From Bryopsis sp. KO-2023 (taxonomy: Eukaryota > Chlorophyta > Ulvophyceae > Bryopsidales > Bryopsidaceae), in the NCBI GenBank assembly GCA_030272585.1, contig BSYQ01000002.1:6572001-6636000 (forward strand): 64,000 nucleotides of DNA, written 5' to 3'. Position numbers and translations under genes: made by a program. The notes beneath the pieces were generated by a model that saw only the letters and a program-made list of their open reading frames with translations, was not told where the DNA came from and made no database searches. Numbering within the stretch: the stretch's first letter is position 1; every line of letters starts with the position of its first letter. Shown here one piece after another: positions 55,112 to 64,000 of this stretch.

Positions 55112-56895
55112 GATAGGAAGGTCCAGAGAGACAAAAAACTCGTTTCTTATGATATCGTCGACAAGAACAAGAGCCCATACGTGTCTGTCGACATCGGAGA
55201 CAAGAAGAAGGTGTTCTCCCCAGAGCAGAACTCCGCAACTATCCTGACGAAGATGAAAGACACCGCCGAAGGGTTTCTTGGTAAAACTGTTCAACACGCT
55301 GTGATCACTATCCCTGCTTACTTCAACGATGCTCAGCGTCAGGCTACCAAGGACGCTGGTGTGATCGCTGGGTTGAATGTCGCGCGTATCGTCAATGAGC
55401 CCACTTCGGCTGCGATTGCGTGCGGTCTGGACACAAAGGGAGAGAAGAACATTCTGGTTTTCGATTTGGGTGGCGGCACCTTCGACGTCAGCGTTCTCGC
55501 AATCGACAGTGGGGTGTTTGAGGTCATGTCCACATCTGGAGACACTCATTTGGGAGGAGAAGATTTTGACCAAAGAGTCATGCAGTACTTCATTAAATTA
55601 ATCAAGAAGAAATTCAAAAAGGATATCTCTGAGGACGCCAGGGCTCTGCAAAAACTGAGGAGGGAGGCTGAGAGGGCCAAGAGAGCTCTTTCCAACCAGC
55701 ATCAACTCCGTTTCGAAATCAAGAGCTTGCATAATGGAGTGGACTTGTCTGAGCCTCTCACCCGTGCACGATTCGAGGAGCTCAATAGTGATCTCTTCAA
55801 GAAGACTCTCAGACCTGTCAGGAAGGTGGGTAGATATCACAAACACTGCATTGCACTTGCTGTGGGTGTGCACGAATTTTAATATGAGAGAATGAAGGCA
55901 TGCATCTCACGTGATTTTGCCGTGTTTCCAGGCCATGGAGCACGCTGGCCTGAAGAAGAACGGGATCCACGAAATCGTGTTGGTTGCAGGCTCCACCAGA
56001 ATCCTGAAGGTACAGGAGCTCATCAAGGAGCACTTCGACAGAAAGGAGCCGAACAAGGGTATCAACCCAGACGAGGCTGTTGTCTATGGTGCTGCCGTCC
56101 AGGGATCCATTTCGGGCGGCGATGCTGAGAGTGACTTAGATGGGGTTATCCTTTCGGATGTGGCTCCTTTGACGTTGGGTATCGAGACTGTTGGTGAAGT
56201 GATGAGTAAACTCATTCCCAGGAATACTGTAGTTTCAACCAAGAAGTCCCAGGTCTTCACCACCTACCAAGACCAACAGACCAACGTGACGATTCAGGTC
56301 TTGGAGGGTGAGAGAGCACTGAGCAAGGACAACCACATGCTGGGTCAGTTCGACTTGAACGGAATTCCTTCCGCCGCCAGAGGCGTCCCCCAGATAGAAG
56401 TGACGCTCGGAATCGACACCAACGGTATCCTCAAATTGAGGATAACTTGAGGACCTCAATGTGTCCGCTGAAGACAAGGGCACTGGAAAGAAGGGAAATA
56501 TCACCATCGCTAAGGACAAGGGGCGATTGAGTCCGGCGGACATCCAAGGAATGGTTCAAGAGGGGGAGGAATTCGCCGAGCAAGACAAACTGAAGAAAAA
56601 GAAGGTGGAAACCAGGAGTTCTTTTGAGACGTCCTGCTACAACATGAAGAACACGTTTGAGGACAAATTGGGCGGGAACCTGAAGGAGGGGGACAAAACG
56701 AAGGTTACAGAAGCTGTTCAGGAAGTCCTCGAGTGGATTGATGAGAATCCTGACGCTGATGCTGAAGAATACAACGAGCGACTGAAAGAAGACGAGGATA
56801 TCTGTCAGTGAATCGTCGCAGCTGCCTATCAAGCTGGTGGTGGAGAAGGTGGCGCTGATGATGAGGATCTTGGGGGTGGCCACGATGAATTATAA
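55112..56895 (+). pseudogene. BiP/GRP78 (ER Hsp70), copy C, less decayed
   Basis: Exon 1 55112-55825 follows an intact TTTCAG acceptor and encodes [63 protein letters not shown] and [14 protein letters not shown]. Exon 2 55932-56895 has [29 protein letters not shown] and ends HDEL, the ER-retention signal that identifies BiP. Lesions: no upstream exon encoding the N-terminal phosphate-binding loop within the block; a 25-bp insertion at 56434-56458 that brings a stop; TGA at about 56809. Hence a truncated duplicate, not the cell's working BiP. Confidence 0.92.
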
Positions 56896-58040
56896 GTCTA
56901 ACATTCGGGTATACTTTTTTATCATATATGGGGCGGGGTTGTGAGCACAGAAAAGAGGGTAAGAAGATAGGGGAGGCTTTCGCATATCGTGTGGCCTCGA
57001 TCGGTTCAGAGTTTGGCCCTTGATTCTTGTGAACCGTCAGTTTTTCGTTTCTTCAAATATGATCTGTCAAACGAGGAGCTGTGATAGCAATCACCATCTG
57101 TGTCTGCACTTCAAAGCTAAGCACTGGAACCTATCCAGTGATAGCATACTCACTCTCTTGTTAGAGAATAAAAACTCTTTTCCGACTTTTTGTCCCATGA
57201 CCACATCATCGGCACAGATTTCTGTTAAAATTCTATACCTGATCCTGTTTCCGCTCAACCCCTCCTTCTCCGCACTCGAAGCAACTCGTCAACATCCATG
57301 TCTGACAACTTGGCATCTCTAGAACGGGCAACGGAGGAATGCAATCGTGATAGATTGCCAGCATTTTTGAGTGCACTCAGTTAGTGTCACTGATCATGTG
57401 GGAGTTGGAAAGTTCTAGGGCTGGGTGTTTATACTGAAGACGTCTTCTTTGCTGATAGCGGAGGGGGGGGGATTGAGTCTTGCTTGATTCAGTGTTCAGT
57501 GCCAGGCAAGATGTTGAGCAAGGATGATGCCACCCTTTCTTTTGGGGAAGAGTGATTCGACACTTGGACAAGGAAGAGTTTAATCCAAACAAAAGTTTAA
57601 ATTTTTTCCTGCTCATGTCTCAAACATTTGAACAAAGTCTACTCTTCCTGAAAAGCAGGGGAAGAAACCACCGGGAGTATTTTATTTTTTTTGCCTGCAG
57701 ATTCTGCTTTTTTTTTCCCTTGCTGAACTTCACTGGAGTACCAAGTCCAACCCCATTTTCTTCACTTCAATTTTTTTCTAGTTACGTCTTGTTATGTTGA
57801 TCGTTTTCCTGCATAGGGAGAAGGAGTGGGGAGGGGTGCTTTTCTTTCTGATTGATATTTGGGAAAGGGTTGCCAGAACAACCATCAATGACTGGGGCCA
57901 AAACGATAATCCATTTTTACAAAGTATCCGGAGTTTTCTTGCTCTGACTGACTCAACTTAGCAGGCTTTTCAATATCGCTCGCCATTCGGGTAGTGTTAT
58001 GATTTTCACTATAACATAAGATTATATTTACAAGCTGAAA
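56896..58040. other. 3' flank of BiP copy C and unique spacer
   Basis: The first part resembles 14553-14900. The remainder is T-rich and unique to this copy. Short frames only; no gene supported. Confidence 0.45.
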
Positions 58041-58568
58041 TTGAAATTGAACGAAGCATGTTCACTAAGGCTAACGATTCTCCGTCTCGACGCCCTTCAC
58101 CCAAATCCAAAAGAAAAGTCGAAAAAAAAGGGGGGGTTGCCTGAAAGAATGGTCGTCACTCTTCCACTCTCCGACTCACTGCAGAAAAGCTTGACCTGGG
58201 ACACCCTGTCAACACGCCAGATCTTCAACTCCGACACCACTGTAGTTCAAAAGAGGTGTGATTCCACCCCACATACGACTTTGGCGGACGACCGTTGTTT
58301 TTTCTTTCGGAGTCCCTCTACCGGAAACCCTTTTGATTTCGGCCACCTGCACAGAGGTGGGTTGTCTCGGCGTCAAGGTTTCTGTTTCGCTTTTTTAGAT
58401 TGTATCGGAGAATGCTCGACTGGAAAGGGGCTGAGTGAGACAGTCGGTTTTGTCTATGCGACGTCGGGGGGTGGTCTTGGGGAAGTTCGACCAGAGTCGT
58501 TTTCTCGTCCTGTTGCCCACTGTCTATCCGTTTTCCTCGTCATGTTTCCGGAATACTTTTTTTTTTAA
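58041..58568 (+). CDS. Gene X-like paralogue (unrecognised)
   Basis: An open frame of 175 codons. Residues about 30-70 (GGLPERMVVTLPLSDSLQKS ... LSTRQIFNSDTT) align with gene X GGQLKGKKICTVTLPPTAEK ... LSTCRIINVDQSDST. The C-terminal half is hydrophobic near its end and not shared. Coding status inferred from this conservation only. Confidence 0.45.
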   Translation: MKLNEACSLRLTILRLDALHPNPKEKSKKKGGLPERMVVTLPLSDSLQKSLTWDTLSTRQIFNSDTTVVQKRCDSTPHTTLADDRCFFFRSPSTGNPFDFGHLHRGGLSRRQGFCFAFLDCIGECSTGKGLSETVGFVYATSGGGLGEVRPESFSRPVAHCLSVFLVMFPEYFFF

Positions 58569-58741
58569 TTGGGGGCATGTCGGGATGGCGTCCCCACAGC
58601 TCTTTTTCCGTAAGTCGATAAAAGCCTCACGTGATAATGTGAATCGAGGAAGGGCATGGTTTCTTTGAGAGCGCACAGCTCCGTGTCATTGCAAGGACTG
58701 ATCGGTTGATAAATTTTTTGAATTCAAGGGGGGGAGCTACA

Positions 58742-59794
58742 ATGAGTGACTACATTCCGATCGAATGGGACTTGCCCAGGGATATCCTAGTCGAAATTCT
58801 TGGAAGGCTTCCTGGTTTATCCCTTGCTAGATGCTCTTGTGTAGCACCACATTGGAGAGAAGTTACAAAGGAGGAGTCAGATTTGAAAAGGAAAATCGGT
58901 TTGGAGCGTGCGTGGTTGCAAGAACCAATAGAGCCTCTTATCCACAAGGATCAATACCAATTTCCTGTCTTTCGAGGTGTCAAGATGAAAAATCTCATTG
59001 CTTTGGGTGGTCGGGACGGGTTGAAAGTGTTTGATTCCGATCAAAAAAAGTTTGTTTTTGCTTGCGAGGAGATAGGCTTTGTGATGAGTCTTTCCTTCAT
59101 GGATGGGATGCTTTTTACTGGGAGTTTCACAGGTAGCTTGTGTGGATGGGGGATATCCACATGGGAAAAGCTTGTATGTTCCCCAATTCTCGCTTCCGGT
59201 ATCTTATCGATTGCGAACCTTGGCGACAACGTGGCCATTGGGGGCAAAGGTGGGGATCTTCAAATTTGGAAAAAGGGGGTTTGGGGGTTAAAAGGATCCC
59301 TTCAAGGTCATGAGGGTGATGTGACTTGTCTCTTGCCCCAATCAAACAATATCTTGATTAGTGGGTCGGGGGATGGGAGTATTCGAATATGGAACTTAGA
59401 TGATAATGTTTGCCTCCGAGTGATTTGTGGGCAAAAATGGGGAGTATGCTCCCTGAGTGTTTCCGGTGGACTCATTTTTTGTGGCGCCTTTGATGGCCAG
59501 ATTCGCTCATGGGAATTCGAAAGCGGTCAACACATGCAAACCTTTCGAGGTCACAAAAGATATGTGACCTCCGTTTTTGTCAAAGGAGGTCAGATATTCA
59601 CCGGATCTTATGACAAAACGATAAAAATTTGGGATTCAATGAAGGGCGAGTGTTTGAGGAGTTTTGATTGCTCGCACAATCGGAACCAGGATGTATGGCA
59701 AAGGATGCATGTATTATCGGTTGATAATGAAAAGTTAGTGGCCGTTCGTGGTAATTGGGAGATTAGGGAGTGGGATTTTTCCAAGGGGTTGTGA
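58742..59794 (+). CDS. F-box/WD40 protein (intact)
   Basis: Single exon, 350 residues, start MSDYIPIEWDLPRD chosen because its relatives at 16811 and 60239 start identically; an in-frame ATG lies 12 codons upstream. F-box at residues 5-45 (DILVEILGRLPG...RCSCVAPHWREV). About seven WD40 blades follow, with GSGDGSIRIWNLD, SYDKTIKIWD and WEIREWDF motifs, forming a beta-propeller. Such proteins act as substrate receptors of SCF E3 ligases. It is intact at the position where the copy at 15255-16811 carries a LINE. Confidence 0.88.
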   Translation: MSDYIPIEWDLPRDILVEILGRLPGLSLARCSCVAPHWREVTKEESDLKRKIGLERAWLQEPIEPLIHKDQYQFPVFRGVKMKNLIALGGRDGLKVFDSDQKKFVFACEEIGFVMSLSFMDGMLFTGSFTGSLCGWGISTWEKLVCSPILASGILSIANLGDNVAIGGKGGDLQIWKKGVWGLKGSLQGHEGDVTCLLPQSNNILISGSGDGSIRIWNLDDNVCLRVICGQKWGVCSLSVSGGLIFCGAFDGQIRSWEFESGQHMQTFRGHKRYVTSVFVKGGQIFTGSYDKTIKIWDSMKGECLRSFDCSHNRNQDVWQRMHVLSVDNEKLVAVRGNWEIREWDFSKGL

Positions 59795-60070
59795 CTCACA
59801 ATTTGTGAGCATTCTTTCATTTGTTGATTCTTTATTCTTTTTTTGTTATAGCACGGGTTTATCGATTGGGAAGCATAATTTGAAAGAAGAGTGGTCTTTT
59901 TTGACAACGAACAGAAGCTATCGTTTTCTTCGACGAAAAGATAGTGTCAGAAAGCTATCCCAAGGGTCCAGTTCTAAAGATTATAAGAAATTAGTTCACG
60001 CCCTAGCTCATGCCTCACTTTCATCTACGTTCTTGAAAAGGGACGGCAACAAATTCGTGGAGTGAATATT
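59795..60070 (+). other. Open segment downstream of the F-box/WD40 gene
   Basis: From a TTATAG at 59846-59851 to a TGA near 60065 the frame encodes a basic peptide (EEWSFLTTNRSYRFLRRKDS). It could be an alternative 3' exon or an unrelated fragment; no domain. Confidence 0.3.
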
Positions 60071-60238
60071 CATGACTATTACTCTTGCTAGTATATTTTC
60101 AGACAGCACCCGATCCAAAATCTGCCCAATCTAAGATGAAAATCGCTTTCTCAAAATTGGCAGAGCATCAAAAATAGTTTGCTCAGATGGTAATCATGTT
60201 TCATCGATCGTTTCTTTTCACTGCAGGGATGTACCACG

Positions 60239-60384
60239 ATGAGTGACTATATTCCGGTCGAATGGGACTTGCCTAGGGATATCCGTACTATTCTAGAAAA
60301 GTATGGGTCGGTGGGACCTCCCTTTCTGACGACCCAAAGAAACAAAGAGAAAAAAGATCAATTTTGTGCAAAAAGAAACCAGTA
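60239..60384 (+). pseudogene. F-box/WD40 N-terminal fragment
   Basis: ATGAGTGACTATATTCC encodes MSDYIPVEWDLPRDI, almost identical to the start of the gene at 58742, then diverges abruptly at DIR and ends after 48 codons. A truncated duplicate of the same family; the break point is near 60285. Confidence 0.8.
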
Positions 60385-60674
60385 ACTCTGAGTCACATCA
60401 AAAATTTCTCTTTCGTTGCCCAACTCACAGATATCCCCCCATACCCCCCCAAACAGGCAAGCGAAATCCAATAGAGAAGTCAAAAAATCCGAAATTGTAT
60501 TTCTTCTCAGGTCTTTGATTTGTGGATATTTTATCAGCACAGTTTTGCATCTTGTACATGGGTAGGAGGGAAAAATAGAGGGGGAAACGAAAGACTGAGA
60601 AAAGATTGAACTTGCTTTGTTTGCATAAATCTTTTCTTTCCCTTCTAATGACAATAAAGATAAGAAATATCCTT

Positions 60675-60758
60675 GCACAAGGTGGGGTTCGAACCCACGT
60701 GGAGACTAGCTCCATCAAGTCTTAAGTCTAACGCCTTGGACCACTCGGCCACTTGTGC
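60675..60758 (-). tRNA. tRNA-Leu (anticodon UAA)
   Basis: 84 nt. Acceptor GCACAAG/CTTGTGC, D region TGGCCGAGTGGTCCAAGGC, anticodon loop CTTAAGA (UAA), long variable arm TGGAG/CTCCA as in Leu tRNAs, T arm GTGGG-TTCGAAC-CCCAC. The anticodon stem TTAGA/CTTGA is weak: two G-U pairs and an A-C mismatch next to the loop. No CCA encoded. Confidence 0.9.
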
Positions 60759-60933
60759 CCACAAAAATTCTCGAACAAATTTGTCTTTTGATTGTGAACA
60801 TAAATGAAGTATTGGGACAAAATAAGTAGCAAACGAGGCGCAGAATGATTCCAAAAGTGGTGAAAAAAAAACAAAAAACAATTGAGCCGTCCCTCTGGAT
60901 GTCTGTCACTGGTGAATCCTGTGCTCAGCTCTA

Positions 60934-61431
60934 ATGCATTGTCCTCCCACCGAGGCAGGCGGTCAACGATCGCTGCTCGGTTCCCCGCCTGGTACTTTGC
61001 CTAACATTTCATCTATTCCGCCACCAACTCCTCAGAGAAAGCACCAGAACAGACCCACCCGTTGGAAAGGATGCACCATCAACGCTCGGCACAAGACCAA
61101 GAACAGACACCTTCGATCCACGCTCAACAGTCCCCACTTGGGTGATAAACAGGCGCTACACTGCTCGACACTCTACAATATGGATTTAGGTTACGTCGTT
61201 TCCAGATATTGGGGCGGAGCTCGAGCACACGCAACAAAACCCACAGATAATTCTGGTAGGCTCCAGCACATCCTGATAAGTGGGAGGGAAGCGCACAGAG
61301 TGGAACGTTGTGTCAAAGTCATAGAAATTGCCAGGATCACCCAAGCCGATGCTCAATTTGGGTCGGCCTCCAGATGGCGTGGTGGGACACCTCGTCAAAC
61401 TGATGTATCGTTACCAAGGAACACACCCTAA
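60934..61431 (+). other. 165-codon open frame, unrecognised
   Basis: Encodes a basic, Pro-rich N-terminal half and a C-terminal half with HRVERCVKVIEIARITQADA. No second copy or known domain. ACACCCTAAGACTGA is repeated at 61425 and 61455 just beyond it. May be accidental. Confidence 0.3.
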
Positions 61432-61645
61432 GACTGAACAAATCAAATCATGATTACACCCTAAGACTGAGCTGCGTTCTGGGCACCCCCCTCCAGACGT
61501 CCTTGGAAACACCGAACCTCGTGCATAGGAACAGGCGTTTGCAAGGCCCATCTCAATCGTTCTCAAGCGCTTTTCTCACAAAAGCGAAAACGGAGGAGGG
61601 CAGGAGTTTCCTGCTACCAATGCAGGTGACTTTCCCCTCAATTTC

Positions 61646-61800
61646 ATACCTTTCTCGGCCTTTTGGCTAAGATCAAGTGTAGTATCTGTTCTTATCAGTT
61701 TAATCGCTGGTATGGGATCTATTCGACCCCTTTTGACGATTAAGCCGATTTTTCATGGGGTGCGGGGGCTAACAGGTGCTTGCATCTGCCCTGCACGGCA
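61646..61800 (+). ncRNA. U2 spliceosomal snRNA
   Basis: Begins ATACCTTTCTCGGCCTTTTGG, the conserved U2 5' end with stem-loop I, followed by CTAAGATCAAGTGTAGTATCTGTTCTTATCAG. The branch-site recognition sequence GTAGTA is at 61679-61684. Then TTAATCG (61700-61706) can pair with CGATTAA (61737-61743) around a GGG...CCC hairpin, followed by an Sm-like GATTTTTC (about 61747) and a 3' hairpin GGTGCGGGGG...CCCTGCAC. The 3' end is approximate. This RNA pairs with intron branch sites during splicing. Confidence 0.95.
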
Positions 61801-61984
61801 TGGTCGTGGTCTTACACTGCAACTGTGATCGTGCACCCATGACAAGACTTGCAGCGTTGTGGTTTTGTTCGGGTTCGACTCCTGAGACGCTGAATGAAAC
61901 TGCTTTTTCAGAAGAGGTAGTGAATCAGGCCCATTCTCTGTATATAGACATTTTCGGATTCTGACTTTTTCGTATCAGAAATAT
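61801..61984. other. 3' flank of U2
   Basis: No recognised feature. Confidence 0.4.
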
Positions 61985-62460
61985 ATATTTTTTGGATGTT
62001 TCGCAAGGCAATAAAGGACTCCTTTTTTTGAAGATTCTGATGATAGATTTCTGACCTACATCTTGTGGTGCACATGAAAACAACAAATGCAGTTGCTGTA
62101 AACCATATCAGATTAGGGTGATCTTTCTAAATTATTTGTGGAGCCTATTGCATGTTTTTTTGGCGGTTGCTAAATCACCTAATTCGGATCGTTCGGTAGA
62201 GATCAGTGTTGGATATTTTTTTTGGCTTTTAAACTAGAAATCTATAGTTTTCCTGACGAGGAAAAATTGATGCAGGTCATTGTTCCAGAGTCTGGCACGA
62301 ATCCACCATCGACAAACAATCAAAGCGACCTCTCATTCTATTATGTTTTAATGCCTTTCTTCTTTACGTCTCAGCAATCCTTCTTTTATTCTTTTGTTTC
62401 CGCACCGACACATTCACAATCATGGCCAGAAAACAGAACATGCTTATCGTGAGCAAAAGT
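61985..62460. repeat. Inverted relative of 36400-37060
   Basis: Shares, in reverse orientation, CATATCAGATTAGGGTGAT, AAATGCAGTTG and CACCTAATTCGGAT-type stretches, and the encoded MAFKLEI...PSTNNQ peptide. Diverged; no function inferred. Confidence 0.6.
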
Positions 62461-62725
62461 GGCTTTTCAGGTTTGAAACTGAGAAAAGACTCTTTAAAAG
62501 CAAGAGCAGTCGTTATTGTTAGAGGTGGAGTTGTGACCAGAAACTTCCAGGAAACGAAATCTTCTCGTTATGCGGACTAAGCACTCCACAAGCAACAAAA
62601 CCGCTGAGAGACAGTTACAAAGGATAAAACCTAGTAAGCAAGTGGTGTAAGCAGGTGACTCACCGGTGATTGTGCAGATTGGATTATTTGTCGAAAGCAG
62701 CCTCTCTACGCGTGCCTACTCACCG

Positions 62726-62802
62726 TACGGTGGCCCGGACAGGAGCGTACGTTCCGCGAGACAGCAGCAGGCGGAGGTTCGAATCCCACCTCCCACATTT
62801 TT
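62726..62802 (+). other. tRNA-derived-looking element
   Basis: B-box-like GGTTCGAATCC (62776-62786), an A-box-like TGGCCCGGACAGG about 45 nt before it, and a T6 run (62798-62803) that could terminate RNA polymerase III. No cloverleaf forms. Confidence 0.35.
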
Positions 62803-62917
62803 TACATTTTGTTTTGGATCAGTATCCTTGGTTACTATTCTTTTTTTGACCACTTTTGTGGGGTTGGTGGGGGGGCTTTCGTTTTGATCGGAAGGAGAGG
62901 AATGCAAGTGTATTCCA

Positions 62918-63157
62918 TTGAACTGGGATAAGTGGGCAGACGCCAGACCCATTGCAGGGGTTGTGATGAAGCGCAAGGGAGATCAATTTGCGGTGTGTTT
63001 TGAGAGCGAACGGAGAGCGATTCAACAGAAAAGTTGGGATCGTGGGGGTTATTTGGGTGCAACTTTTGGATTCACTGGGTCGGTCACCCGGTGTGTGGAC
63101 AGCTGGGAGTGGTCTCAGCGTCTGAGAGAATACAAATTTGTATTCTCGTTCGTTTAA
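62918..63157 (+). other. 79-codon open frame, unrecognised
   Basis: Encodes MNWDKWADARPIAGVVMKRK and GGYLGATFGFTGSVTRCVDS. Protein-like composition but no domain, splice support or copy. Confidence 0.3.
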
Positions 63158-63159
63158 AC

Positions 63160-64000
63160 GAACGCAGCTTACTTCGCTGTGGAAGTGAATGCGGCCAAGA
63201 ATGAACGCTCTATGCAAAAGGCTCGTTCCAGCAGACAACGAGCATCAAATCTTCCCAGCGTGCATTGCCAACGACTGATTCAGCCCACAAAATACTTGGC
63301 TCTTCCATCAGCCAGTTTCGTGCGTGTTTACAGAAACATAGGAGAGCGCTGATGCAGATTTGTGGACACATCATAACAGATCAATGCAACCACACACAAT
63401 AAAACAAGCCAGACTCAGCCAAAAGCAATCCTGTCATGAGCAATAAAGATTATCCCTGGACATTTTCCCGACCCGCACCCAACCGAATCCACGATAATTC
63501 CCTAGCAAATAAACGACTGGGAATGGAGAAGGCAGCAAAGCCTCAAGTTTTCTCTTCAAACCGACATTGATGAATCCACACACCCATGCATTCCAGCACA
63601 ATTTTATTCCATTTCCTTTTCAGAACTCGACACGGACGAAGGACACCTTTCATTGTTCTTTTCTGTTTTTGGCCCCCAATTTTTTGATTTCACCCTTTTC
63701 CCCAGTTTCACAACAATAGCTGACGAATCCCCAATCAACAAATCAATCGACCCTCGCAATGAAATGATCTTTCTTTTTCTTCTAATTTTTTTTAATACCG
63801 TAGTAAACACCCTTCACTTTTTTCTTCGGTTTTTTACGCCCCTCCCTAATTCATTTGCCCCTGAAACTTCCACACCAATCTGACTCGTTCAGTCGAAGGG
63901 ACGTTGGGTATTAACACTTCATTTCTTCTCAGCCTTGGGTGATCCACCTCCAGACGTTGGGCTGAACAACACAACACAAGAGAGGCGTTTCTGAGGTGGG
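63160..64000. other. Right edge, nothing recognised
   Basis: T-rich 63600-63860; no gene, RNA or element boundary identified. Confidence 0.4.

Overview
The window looks like nuclear DNA of a flagellated unicellular eukaryote (protist or alga) that I cannot place further. Evidence: spliceosomal GT-AG introns of about 100-280 bp with T-rich acceptors, a U2 snRNA gene, nuclear-type tRNA-Arg and tRNA-Leu genes, an ER-type Hsp70 (BiP) ending in HDEL, F-box and F-box/WD40 genes, bestrophin-type channels, and pieces of kinesin and dynein heavy chain. There are no bacterial-style operons.

Most of the window is copies of one gene block: F-box gene, bestrophin (opposite strand), tRNA-like element, about 2 kb of non-coding repeat, small gene 'X', unrecognised gene 'Y', BiP, then an F-box/WD40 gene. 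Copy A (1-16.8 kb) is nearly complete. Copy B (17.3-24.1 kb) is inverted and stops at gene X. Copy C (43.8-59.8 kb) is direct but has lost most of bestrophin. Each copy carries its own frameshifts, stops and indels, so the best relic of each gene lies in a different copy: F-box in C, bestrophin in B, F-box/WD40 at 58.7 kb, BiP broken in both A and C. A/C identity is patchy, with near-identical tracts alternating with clearly diverged ones, which suggests gene conversion.

Mobile elements are readable to the base. A solo LTR (31-1959, TSD CCATG) sits on the start codon of F-box copy A and itself carries a hAT-like MITE (566-1030, 14-bp TIR, 8-bp TSD). A TRIM-like element (43788-46043, two 143-bp terminal repeats, TSD AGATC) lies about 60 bp upstream of F-box copy C and has a second solo LTR (43798-45187, TSD AGGGG) nested in one terminal repeat. 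A 5'-truncated LINE (15426-15872, 12-bp TSD) splits the F-box/WD40 gene of copy A.

The single-copy middle (25.5-32 kb) is the most unusual part: exons recognisable as kinesin motor and dynein heavy chain, all on the + strand, in an order neither protein has. Phase-compatible introns join them into one chimeric frame up to about 28.27 kb, but Walker A, Walker B and switch II residues are replaced. From 33 to 43 kb there are satellite-like tandem repeats, a fourth F-box paralogue, tRNA-Arg(CCG) and another repeat copy. The right end (59.8-64 kb) holds tRNA-Leu, U2 snRNA, a fragment of the F-box/WD40 family and an inverted copy of 36.4-37.1 kb.
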